A stretch of 6,142 nt of DNA, taken from NCBI GenBank assembly GCA_022706175.1, contig JAKJDB010000180.1, positions 1-6,142 on the forward strand, in the 5' to 3' direction. This document shows positions 1 through 6,142 of this stretch, one piece after another; the stretch's first letter is position 1; every line of letters begins with the position of its first letter. The notes under the pieces were generated by a model that did no database searches, was not told where the DNA came from, and saw only the letters and a program-made list of their open reading frames with translations. The position numbers were made by a program, and so were the translations under genes. This DNA is from Candidatus Zhuqueibacterota bacterium (GTDB lineage Bacteria; KSB1; UBA2214).

Positions 1-261
1 GTGACCGGCTATTATTGGAGCTGGCCGAGCGAGGCGCAACGGATGAAATACAAGAACCTTCGGCTGTCAGCGGAAAAGGCCAATCAGCACGCGCTGTTCG
101 CCATCGGCGCCATAGTCGCCAACCATCTGTTCAGCGCCATCGACGCAGTCTGGTCCACCCATCAGTATAACAAAAACCATCGCACCGGTGTGGGATTCCA
201 TTTCAACCTCGGCTGCACCCCTTCACAGATTCAACTCTCTCTCAACGCCAGCTGGCGTTGA
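1..261 (+). CDS. C-terminal end of a DUF5683-like envelope-associated protein (5' partial)
   Basis: The frame is open from the first base and stops at TGA 259-261, giving 86 residues. The initial GTG is probably an internal valine, because the protein begins mid-domain with no ribosome binding site visible. Residues 14-50 carry the pattern I associate with DUF5683-type proteins: a basic Tyr-Lys-Asn-Leu-Arg stretch, an amphipathic helix, then ANHLFSAIDAVW (about residues 40-51), which fits a hydrophobic membrane-associated helix. The tail alternates polar and hydrophobic residues (GVGFHFNL, then IQLSLNASW) like two beta strands, ending in Trp-Arg. Such proteins are common in Bacteroidota, Ignavibacteria and related phyla, usually with a signal peptide, and their function is not established. 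The family call is by motif recognition only. The gene ends just before a strong terminator and faces the two minus-strand genes. Confidence 0.6.
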   Translation: MTGYYWSWPSEAQRMKYKNLRLSAEKANQHALFAIGAIVANHLFSAIDAVWSTHQYNKNHRTGVGFHFNLGCTPSQIQLSLNASWR

Positions 262-305
262 CCGCTGCTTTGGACTGCCGGCCCTGTTGGAATCCACACC
301 TGAGC

Positions 306-352
306 GCCGCCCCGGAATCGCGAACAACGCGATCCCGGGGATGGCTTTTTTT
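306..352 (+). terminator. Rho-independent terminator of the DUF5683-like gene
   Basis: CCCCGG (310-315) and ATCGCG (317-322) pair with CGCGAT (328-333) and CCGGGG (335-340) around an AACAA loop, with a single A/C mismatch (316/334). GCC 306-308 can also pair with GGC 343-345 across a small internal loop. Seven T residues follow at 346-352. It lies 45 bases after the stop codon of the plus-strand gene. No T-tract follows the hairpin in the minus direction, so it should act on plus-strand transcripts only. The rest of the gap, 353-447, shows nothing I can name. Confidence 0.9.
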
Positions 353-447
353 CTCCTGTGGGCTCTGCCATAAAAACCGCTCGCTCTGATTGGAAAAGAA
401 ACAGCGACTGTCCAAGCTGAGCCCCGTCACCCTGGGAGACGTGGAGA

Positions 448-1377
448 TCAGACTCTGGCTTTGAACTTTTGCAGATAGACGCGGTAAAAGTCCTGCAAAG
501 TGCGCACGGTCTCAGCGCTCGGCGTTTCGCCTTTCTGCCGCGTGACCGGCAGAATCGGAATGCCAAGCACCTGCAACACCAGCTTGCCGCTCAAAGGCCA
601 ATAGACGGGATTCAGCGCTTGGATGGCCTCCAAAATGCTGAACTGCAGACGCCGCGCTTCGATCAGATCTCCCTCCTGATAGCAGTCCTGCAACGCCTCC
701 ATGACCTGCGGATAAAAATTGGCGCCGCCGCCTACGCAGCCGACTGCGCCCACAGACAGATCCTGCAAAAAGACCGTCTCTGAACCGGAGAAAACCGAAA
801 TGCGAGAGCTGATCGCCGAGGTCATGAGGCCCATCCGCTCGCCGTTCAACGTGCGGTATTTAATGGCGACCAGATGATGGAATGTGTCCACCATCTTCGA
901 CATCGTCTCGGGTGCGACCGAATGCTCGCCCTCGCCGCGCGGATCATAGACCATGAATGGGACCTCCAACACTTCGTCCACGGCCTGATAATAATCAAAG
1001 ATGGCCTGCTGAGTGCCGGGAATATGAGTGGGGATCACCACACCGACTCCGTCGCAGCCCGCTTTTTGCGCATAGCGGGTGAGTTCCAGCGTCTCGGCCA
1101 AACTGCCGGCGCCTGTGCCGGCGAAAAGGAGGCGCCGTCTGCCGTTGGTGCGGACGATACAATCGATGATCTCTTTGCGCTCAGCAACGCTCAATAAGGA
1201 ATATTCGCCGGATCCACCCATGGGAAACAGAACCGATACCGCCGACTGACAGAGCCAGTCGACCAGTTTTTCCAGCACCGGAAAGTCGATGCTCTGGTCC
1301 TCCTTGAAAGGGGTCAGGATGGGAACGGCAATGCCGCGATAAGGGGTGGTGTTGGAGTTTTGCATCTTTACTTTCAT
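448..1377 (-). CDS. DapA/NanA-superfamily class I aldolase or dehydratase, substrate unknown
   Basis: A complete 309-residue protein, the usual length for the dihydrodipicolinate synthase/N-acetylneuraminate lyase superfamily, which forms TIM barrels that bind a 2-oxo acid as a Schiff base in the cytoplasm. Visible landmarks are GGSGE at 54-58 (2-oxo-acid carboxylate loop), the active-site tyrosine Y144 in VYDPRG, the Schiff-base lysine K173 in VAIKY, and the GAVGCVGGGANFYP strand-turn at 210-223. Against E. coli DapA, the relay residues Thr44 and Tyr107 are replaced (G55 and H118 by eye) and the YNVPxR loop is shortened, so it is unlikely to be true lysine-pathway DapA. The VLFPMGGSGEYSLL segment resembles 5-dehydro-4-deoxyglucarate dehydratase (VLFxxGGTGEFFSL), which is an alternative. 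The start is ATG 1377-1375 with AAGGTG five bases upstream; Met5 has only a weak site. It lies 94 bases behind the GlnE-like gene on the same strand and is probably cotranscribed with it. Confidence 0.88.
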   Translation of the reverse strand: MKVKMQNSNTTPYRGIAVPILTPFKEDQSIDFPVLEKLVDWLCQSAVSVLFPMGGSGEYSLLSVAERKEIIDCIVRTNGRRRLLFAGTGAGSLAETLELTRYAQKAGCDGVGVVIPTHIPGTQQAIFDYYQAVDEVLEVPFMVYDPRGEGEHSVAPETMSKMVDTFHHLVAIKYRTLNGERMGLMTSAISSRISVFSGSETVFLQDLSVGAVGCVGGGANFYPQVMEALQDCYQEGDLIEARRLQFSILEAIQALNPVYWPLSGKLVLQVLGIPILPVTRQKGETPSAETVRTLQDFYRVYLQKFKARV

Positions 1378-1382
1378 TTTTT

Positions 1383-1388
1383 CACCTT
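1383..1388 (-). promoter_or_regulatory. Ribosome binding site of the aldolase gene
   Basis: On the minus strand AAGGTG is followed by five A residues and then ATG. This favours the start at 1377 over the internal ATG at 1365, which has only AAAG-type purines in front of it. Confidence 0.7.
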
Positions 1389-1471
1389 TTGGTTAGGATT
1401 AAGTAGGAAACAGGGTAAACTCGGATAAAAAGGGAGGCAGGTTTCTCAGCGCCGGCCGAGGATCGACTGTC

Positions 1472-4423
1472 TCAGCCCTTTTCCTCCAGCCTGGGCAGTA
1501 CCACCTCTTCGATCAGCTCCTGCTGAATGGATTTGACGATGGCCATGGATGAGTTGATTTTTTCCAACAAGCCCGCCTTGGTCTCCGTCTGCCCCGACGT
1601 CGAGACGATCTCGGCGAGCAGATCGAGGTACTCGATGTTCAGCCGGTCATCCGCTGCGATGGCCAGGCGGTGCAGGTTGCGCATAGTACGTAAAAAATCA
1701 TATTGGCGCGCCAGCACGATCATCTGATTGGCGTATTCGGGCAGAATGGTCTGAAAAGTGTGAAAAATAGCATAGTTGGATTGCTGCGCCACTTCAAACT
1801 GCGCCCGGAAAATATCCAGCATCATCTCGATGTCGCGTAATCCGCCGGGACTCTCTTTCAAGCTGATCGCGTTGATCTTCTCCGTCGCATAGACCTGATG
1901 ACGATGACGGATCTCCTCCAGCATGGCCCGGCTGTAATCGTGCTTTTGCCCAAAGATGTGCGGCCGGACGATGAACTCGTAAAAGCCGTCCCGCAGCCGA
2001 TCGCTGCCCACCACCATGCGGGCGCCGAGGAGCTGCGACTGATCGACGAAAGTATCCATCTGCTGGTTCTGCAAAAGCGTTTTGAGCTCACGAATGGTGC
2101 AGGCAAAGGAGCCGGTATACTCGGCGAGCCGGTAGTGGGGCAGAATCCCGGAGCGCGCAATCTCGGTGTGCATGCGCGTCAGAATGGCCTCATAATACGC
2201 TTTGATCTCTGCCGACTCGCTGTCGACGAGGATGATCAAGTCGTAGTCGTCGTCAAAGGCCAAACAGTGACCATACCCGCCGGTGACCAGAATGCTGATC
2301 AGGCTGCGATCCGGCTTGCGGGCCGGGTCCTTCGCATCCACCTCCAGGGAGCAGATGTGAAAAAGCTGCTGCAGATACGCATCGGAGAAGCCGATGTACT
2401 CCTCCGCCACCCGGCTGTTGGAGGTGTTGGTCAGGGCCAGGCGGCAGACGCGCAGAAATTCGAAATCGTGGTACTCGGCCAGCTTTCGTCTGCGTTCGCG
2501 ATAGTTCAACACCTGGTCCACCTGGCTGCATAGGCCGCGGCCGAAGGCGGCCAGCGCATCGGGTTGGTTGATCAGATCGATGAACTGCGGGTGGCAGGCG
2601 ACGACTTTGGTCAGAATCCGGCGCACGAACCGGCTGGTGGTGAACTGCAGTTTAATCAGGCTGCACAGCCGGTCGCGATCGTTGAAGAGACGACGGTCCC
2701 ACACCTCGATCTGCAACCGCTCATAAAAACCTCGCCGGCTCTGTTCGGACAGATTTTCGATCAAGTCCACCATCATCTTGGGGTAATGGTTGAACACCAC
2801 GCTGATGCGGCGGACCTGGTCCGCTGTGATCTCCCGCTGCAAGAACTCGCGGAACATCGCCTCCCCCAGCTGCCCTTCGCCGCGCTCAAAGAGCAGGTTG
2901 ATGAATGCGAACAAAAGAAAATACGAGTTCTGTCCCCAATCCACCCAGCGGACCAGCGGGCTGGGGCGATCGCCATGGCCGTGCTTGATCTCCTCCACCA
3001 GCTGCGAAAAATATTCGGGCGGCGCCTGCCGCAGAAAAATCATCACATCATCCCAGAAACGGGTGCCGCGGAAAAACTGCGCCGTGTTCAGCAGACGGTC
3101 GGACAATCCCGGAGCCGGCGCCACCGGCAGACGGGTGAACGAAGAGATGGAGGAGAGATGGCCCACCACATCCGGCAGCAGCGACAGGGTCACCTCCTTG
3201 GCCGTACGGGCATGGCGAAAGTAGTCGGCCACCAGACGGTCCACCGGCTTGGCGGCGCCGTTCTGCCTGAAGCCCATGGCTTCAGCGACCACCGACAGCT
3301 GTTCACGCGCAGAAGCGTCTTCGCAAAAGATCTCCTCCTCTTCCGCCACCAGCAGTTGATACAGATAGCGAAACATCTCCAGAAAAGTCAACGCCGATTC
3401 CAATCGGACATAGGCCGCGCGACGACCCGGATCCCGGTACTGCAACGCCTCCAGCAACGCCCAGGCGTTGACCTGGCGGAGGTTGAACATGGTCTTGGCG
3501 GCGTAGAGTGAGGCCTTGATCATGCGCAGACCGTCCACCTTGGGATTCAACGACGCGGCGGCAAAATCGCGCAAAGCGAACGATCGCACTTCGCCGACAA
3601 TGCCGCGGAGATAGCCTTCGTGAAATTTCCATTGCTCCGGCTGATGGCGATTAAAATAATAGCGCAGGGTCACCTGCTTGCGAAAATCAAAGAAAAGCCT
3701 ACGGCTGCCGAGAATACGGGCAGCGCCGAGCATTTCATTGATGATGACGAAATCGTGGATTTCCGACTGCAGCAGCTCCTGATAATCCTCGATGGAGGCG
3801 GCATAGGAATCATCGCTGCAGACATGCTCGGAGAGATGATAGTGGGTGCCGATGGCCTTTTTCAGCATTTCAGCGTTCATGCGTGCGATGGCGGTGGTCA
3901 ATACATCCCGCCCTTCATACCCGCGGTCGACCACGCCCAGGTCGATGTCGTCCTGATCGGATCGGGTGCCCACCCCCATAACGACAAACTCAACCGCGGC
4001 CTCCGGCGGCAGAAAAATTTTGAGCAATTCGCGCATGTAGGCGGCTGTGATGCGGCGAAATCCATGGCCGATCCACAGCATGAACTGTTTATACTCCTGC
4101 TGATGATCGCGGGATTTCAACAGGTTGACCGCCAAGCTGTCCAGCGCGGTGAGCTTGAGGTGGAGAAACTGCAGGGCGAAATAGCAGCCGAGGTCAGCCA
4201 GCTTTTCCTCCTCCGTCTCTCCCCACCGGCTGAGACGCGCCATCTCCTCATCGTAACTGGGCGCACCATACCACAGATGGATCCGTTCCATCGCACCGTG
4301 CTTTTCAATCCGCCTGGCCAAGCCTTCCAGATGCTCGCTGATGGTGTAAAGATATTTCCTATGTTGATTGCCCAAAGGCAGGCAGCGGATTTTTAATCGA
4401 TGTAGCTGCTCGGTATACGACAT
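1472..4423 (-). CDS. GlnE/GlnD-like protein with two nucleotidyltransferase domains
   Basis: A 983-residue protein built as two repeats of nucleotidyltransferase fold plus helical domain, the layout of glutamine synthetase adenylyltransferase/deadenylylase (GlnE, about 945 residues). First half: MGVGTRSDQDDIDL at 149-162 with the DxD pair D159/D161, MLGAARILGS at 231-240, KVDGLRMI at 295-302, and a helical domain ending near 420. A helical linker fills about 430-590. Second half: a GlnE-like lead-in (SRFVRRIL at 597-604, FLRVCRLAL at 656-664), DDDYDLIILVD at 724-734 with D726/D728, LLGARMVVGS at 798-807, and KESPGGLRDIEM at 856-867, closer to GlnD wording. No HD or ACT domain is visible, so it is not ordinary GlnD. 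Family members transfer AMP or UMP to glutamine synthetase or PII in the cytoplasm, but neither gene is present here. ATG 4423 is the first start after an in-frame stop at 4448-4450; AGAAGG lies only two bases upstream. Target and activity are unknown. Confidence 0.8.
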   Translation of the reverse strand: MSYTEQLHRLKIRCLPLGNQHRKYLYTISEHLEGLARRIEKHGAMERIHLWYGAPSYDEEMARLSRWGETEEEKLADLGCYFALQFLHLKLTALDSLAVNLLKSRDHQQEYKQFMLWIGHGFRRITAAYMRELLKIFLPPEAAVEFVVMGVGTRSDQDDIDLGVVDRGYEGRDVLTTAIARMNAEMLKKAIGTHYHLSEHVCSDDSYAASIEDYQELLQSEIHDFVIINEMLGAARILGSRRLFFDFRKQVTLRYYFNRHQPEQWKFHEGYLRGIVGEVRSFALRDFAAASLNPKVDGLRMIKASLYAAKTMFNLRQVNAWALLEALQYRDPGRRAAYVRLESALTFLEMFRYLYQLLVAEEEEIFCEDASAREQLSVVAEAMGFRQNGAAKPVDRLVADYFRHARTAKEVTLSLLPDVVGHLSSISSFTRLPVAPAPGLSDRLLNTAQFFRGTRFWDDVMIFLRQAPPEYFSQLVEEIKHGHGDRPSPLVRWVDWGQNSYFLLFAFINLLFERGEGQLGEAMFREFLQREITADQVRRISVVFNHYPKMMVDLIENLSEQSRRGFYERLQIEVWDRRLFNDRDRLCSLIKLQFTTSRFVRRILTKVVACHPQFIDLINQPDALAAFGRGLCSQVDQVLNYRERRRKLAEYHDFEFLRVCRLALTNTSNSRVAEEYIGFSDAYLQQLFHICSLEVDAKDPARKPDRSLISILVTGGYGHCLAFDDDYDLIILVDSESAEIKAYYEAILTRMHTEIARSGILPHYRLAEYTGSFACTIRELKTLLQNQQMDTFVDQSQLLGARMVVGSDRLRDGFYEFIVRPHIFGQKHDYSRAMLEEIRHRHQVYATEKINAISLKESPGGLRDIEMMLDIFRAQFEVAQQSNYAIFHTFQTILPEYANQMIVLARQYDFLRTMRNLHRLAIAADDRLNIEYLDLLAEIVSTSGQTETKAGLLEKINSSMAIVKSIQQELIEEVVLPRLEEKG

Positions 4424-4461
4424 TCCCTTCTCGAACCTGTGGCGTGATCAGCCATTCAACC

Positions 4462-4490
4462 ATTATAGTTATTTTGCACTTAAAATTCAA
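4462..4490 (-). promoter_or_regulatory. Sigma70-type promoter of the GlnE-like/aldolase transcript
   Basis: Read on the minus strand, TTGAAT (4490-4485) and a perfect TATAAT (4467-4462) are separated by exactly 17 bases. The transcript should begin near 4455, giving a leader of about 30 bases before ATG 4423. The spacing and -10 box are ideal and the -35 box matches TTGACA at four of six positions. The consensus assumes a housekeeping sigma factor like that of E. coli. Confidence 0.6.
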
Positions 4491-4499
4491 GTCACAAAT
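4471..4499. promoter_or_regulatory. Imperfect 29-base palindrome, candidate operator
   Basis: The sequence is symmetric about 4485. The inner part ACTTAAAATTCAAGT (4478-4492) matches its complement at six of seven pairs, and an outer ATTT (4471-4474) mirrors AAAT (4496-4499), for ten of fourteen pairs in total. It covers the -35 box and the upstream spacer of the leftward promoter, where a dimeric repressor would block polymerase. AT-rich DNA yields such symmetry by chance fairly often, and I recognise no particular regulator's site. Confidence 0.35.
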
Positions 4500-4512
4500 T
4501 TCATTTTTTTTC

Positions 4513-4541
4513 TTGCTTATGAACAAATCTAATAATATTTT
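4513..4541 (+). promoter_or_regulatory. Candidate promoter of the fumarate reductase gene
   Basis: TTGCTT (4513-4518) and TATTTT (4536-4541) are 17 bases apart in the AT-rich gap, which would start transcription near 4548 with a leader of about 64 bases. The boxes match the sigma70 consensus at three and four of six positions, so this is the best candidate rather than a firm call. Its -35 box lies 22 bases from that of the leftward promoter, so the two are back to back. Confidence 0.35.
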
Positions 4542-4553
4542 ACCACGCACCTC

Positions 4554-4577
4554 CCGAATCCGTAGGGAATCATTCGG
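4554..4577 (+). other. Small inverted repeat in the leader of the flavoprotein gene
   Basis: CCGAAT (4554-4559) and ATTCGG (4572-4577) are exact complements around a 12-base loop. They lie in the predicted untranslated leader, ending 22 bases before the AGGAGG ribosome binding site. The repeat could form a weak RNA hairpin or be a protein site. A six-base repeat may also be chance. Confidence 0.25.
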
Positions 4578-4599
4578 TTGCCTGTCACCCCATTGAGAG

Positions 4600-4605
4600 A
4601 GGAGG
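4600..4605 (+). promoter_or_regulatory. Strong ribosome binding site of the flavoprotein gene
   Basis: AGGAGG is followed by six bases (CTTTAC) and then ATG 4612. It fixes the start and is a near-perfect Shine-Dalgarno sequence, which argues against a typical Bacteroidota genome. Confidence 0.85.
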
Positions 4606-4611
4606 CTTTAC

Positions 4612-6142
4612 ATGTCCGATGTATCAAGTCACGATCTCATCATCTTCGGGGCCGGATTGGCCGGTTTGCGGGCTGCCATTGAGGCCTCCCGGCAAAGCCG
4701 GGGCGGCCTGGACATCGCGGTGATCACCAAAAACCAGATGATGCGTGCCCACTCGGTAGCCGCAGAAGGAGGAACCGCCGCGGTTATGCGGCCGGATGAC
4801 GGCGACAGCGTGGAACTGCATGCCTGGGACACCGTCAAAGGCAGCGACTTTCTCGCGGATCAGGACGTCGTCGATCTGTTCGTGCGTACCATGCCTGGAG
4901 AGATTCTCCAGCTGGAGCACTGGGGCATTCCCTGGACTCGTAGGGAGGATGGACGGATCGCACAGCGGCCCTTTGGCGGCCATAGTTATCCCCGTGCTGT
5001 GTTGGCCTCGGATAAGACCGGTTTTTTTGAGCTGCAGACGCTTTACGACACTCTGCTCAAATACAACACCGTGCACCATTACAATGAACATTTTGTCACC
5101 TCCATCCTCATCGATCAGGGGGCCTTTGCCGGCCTGACCGTGATCGACATGACCACCGGCCGGTTCAGGTTCATCCGCGGCAAAGCGCTGCTCATCGCCT
5201 CAGGAGGTGCGGGCACCCTGTTCGGCTTTACCACCTATTCGCAGACCGTCACCGGAGACGGACTGGCGCTGGCCTATCGCGCCGGCATTCCGCTGGAGGA
5301 CATGGAGTTTCTCCAATTTCATCCCACCGGGCTGGTCCCTTCGGGGATTCTCATCACTGAGGCGTGCCGGGGAGAAGGCGGCTTTTTGCTCAACAACCGC
5401 GGCGAACGTTTTATGGAAAAATATGCGCCGCAAAAGATGGAGCTGGCGCCGCGCGATTTGATCTCCCGCTCCGAGATGATCGAAATTGAACAAGGCCGCG
5501 GCTATCAGGGCCCCAACGGATTGGACTATGTGCTACTGGATCTAACGCACCTGGGCGCCGACCGCATCAACGAGCGTCTCCCGCTTATCCGCGAGGTGTG
5601 CATGGAGTTCAACGATCTGGAACCCATCACCGAACCCATCCCCATCCGGCCGGTGGCGCACTATTCCATGGGCGGCGTGGAGACCGACATCCACGGCGCC
5701 ACTCGCGTCAAGGGCATCTGGGCAGCCGGCGAAGCCGCCTGCGTCAGCCTGCACGGCGCCAATCGTCTCGGCTCCAACTCGACCGGTGAATGTCTGGTGT
5801 GGGGCAAAATCGCCGGCGCAGAAGCCGCCCACTACTGCCAAAGCGTGGATGCCCTGCCCGCCGTCCCGGAGCGGCGGGTGGAACAGGAATATAACAAAGT
5901 GTTCGGCGAGTTGCTGGAAAGAAAAGGCAGTGAAAATCTCTACGACATCCGCAGGGACCTGCGCTCCACTATGGATCAGTATGTCGGCGTGTTCCGCACT
6001 GGTGCGGATCTGGAAAAAGCCCTGGCCGCCATCCGCAGTCTAAAGCAGCGGTATGCCCACATCACGATTGCGGACAAGAGCCATGCCTACAACACCAACC
6101 TGATCCACGCACTGGAAGTGGCCAACCTGCTCGACCTGGCGG
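4612..6142 (+). CDS. frdA: Fumarate reductase/succinate dehydrogenase flavoprotein subunit (3' partial)
   Basis: The first 510 residues are present; E. coli FrdA has 602, so about 80-90 are missing. The enzyme interconverts fumarate and succinate as the FAD subunit of membrane-bound complex II. Residues match E. coli FrdA closely: the FAD dinucleotide motif GAGLAG at 13-18; RAHSVAAEGG at 45-54 with H47 as the covalent-FAD histidine; FHPTG at 236-240 with H237; TE at 249-250; the proton-donor arginine R281 in APRD; HYSMGG at 350-355 with H350; and HGANRLGSNS at 381-390 with R385. The C-terminal helical domain begins near 420, but its later ESRGAH-type segment lies past the edge. E52 corresponds to FrdA Glu49, where E. 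coli SdhA has Gln50, favouring the FrdA label, though direction cannot be settled from sequence. There is no signal peptide at the start, as expected for a cytoplasm-facing subunit. It is the first gene after its promoter, as in frdABCD. Confidence 0.93.
   Translation, partial: MSDVSSHDLIIFGAGLAGLRAAIEASRQSRGGLDIAVITKNQMMRAHSVAAEGGTAAVMRPDDGDSVELHAWDTVKGSDFLADQDVVDLFVRTMPGEILQLEHWGIPWTRREDGRIAQRPFGGHSYPRAVLASDKTGFFELQTLYDTLLKYNTVHHYNEHFVTSILIDQGAFAGLTVIDMTTGRFRFIRGKALLIASGGAGTLFGFTTYSQTVTGDGLALAYRAGIPLEDMEFLQFHPTGLVPSGILITEACRGEGGFLLNNRGERFMEKYAPQKMELAPRDLISRSEMIEIEQGRGYQGPNGLDYVLLDLTHLGADRINERLPLIREVCMEFNDLEPITEPIPIRPVAHYSMGGVETDIHGATRVKGIWAAGEAACVSLHGANRLGSNSTGECLVWGKIAGAEAAHYCQSVDALPAVPERRVEQEYNKVFGELLERKGSENLYDIRRDLRSTMDQYVGVFRTGADLEKALAAIRSLKQRYAHITIADKSHAYNTNLIHALEVANLLDLA

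Noticed and set aside
380..415. Possible minus-strand terminator (ACAG-TCG-CTGT followed by TTCTTTT)
   Set aside because: The stem is only four base pairs and the T-tract is interrupted, too weak to support a call.
1445..1460. Hairpin CTCGGC-CGGC-GCTGAG on the minus strand just after the GlnE-like stop, with TTTTT further on
   Set aside because: The T-run begins about 13 bases after the stem and the stem has only six pairs including one G-T, so it does not fit an intrinsic terminator. It might slow transcription at most.
1898..3511. Long plus-strand open frames (211 and 315 codons) opposite the GlnE-like gene
   Set aside because: They are antisense shadows of a GC-rich 983-codon gene with clear domain motifs. 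Their translations are low-complexity, rich in His, Gln and Arg, with no recognisable fold, and I saw no convincing ribosome binding site.
3620..4396. Plus-strand open frame of 258 codons opposite the start of the GlnE-like gene
   Set aside because: It lies wholly within the coding strand of the GlnE-like protein, including its nucleotidyltransferase motif, and has no family signature of its own.
1472..4423. Annotation as GlnD (PII uridylyltransferase)
   Set aside because: The KESPGGLRDIE wording is GlnD-like, but a second nucleotidyltransferase half takes the place of HD and ACT domains, so the layout is that of GlnE.
4471..4499. CRP/FNR-type site in the divergent control region
   Set aside because: Only one TGTGA half-site is visible (minus strand, 4496-4492). 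The partner half does not match, and no TTGAT-N4-ATCAA motif is present.
4624..5091. Minus-strand open frame of 155 codons opposite the flavoprotein gene
   Set aside because: The opposite frame encodes the FAD-binding domain with exact family motifs; this one is its shadow.

Overview
The window holds four protein genes of an ordinary bacterial chromosome: the 3' end of one gene, two complete genes and the 5' part of a fourth. I see no mobile element, CRISPR array, tRNA or rRNA. The organism is probably a Gram-negative bacterium of the wider FCB group (Calditrichota, KSB1 or Ignavibacteria-like) but not a typical Bacteroidota. This rests on two points. The first protein resembles the C-terminus of DUF5683-type proteins, which are common in that group, and the genes have clear Shine-Dalgarno sites (AGGAGG, AAGGTG), which Bacteroidota mostly lack. 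The assignment is inference, not something the sequence proves.

Layout. At 1-261 (+) is the C-terminal end of the DUF5683-like, envelope-associated protein, closed by a strong intrinsic terminator at 306-352. Two minus-strand genes converge on it. The upstream one (4423-1472) encodes a 983-residue protein with two nucleotidyltransferase-plus-helical-domain halves, laid out like glutamine synthetase adenylyltransferase (GlnE) but with some GlnD-type motifs and unusual active-site replacements. After a 94-base gap comes a 309-residue class I aldolase/lyase of the DapA/NanA superfamily (1377-448). It keeps the Schiff-base lysine but lacks several residues that define true dihydrodipicolinate synthase.

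The AT-rich 188-base gap at 4424-4611 is a divergent control region. It has a good sigma70-type promoter facing left, a weaker one facing right, and an imperfect 29-base palindrome over the left -35 box. To the right, 4612-6142 encodes the flavoprotein subunit of fumarate reductase/succinate dehydrogenase. It is closely similar to E. coli FrdA, has the covalent-FAD histidine and the active-site residues, and is cut by the window edge about 80-90 codons before its expected end.

How the genes might work together: the flavoprotein should form complex II with subunits encoded beyond the right edge. The GlnE-like protein suggests nitrogen-status signalling or protein nucleotidylylation, but no glutamine synthetase or PII gene is present here, and its link to the aldolase is unexplained. 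The most unusual element is the GlnE/GlnD-like protein. I found no clear evidence of a wholly new system.
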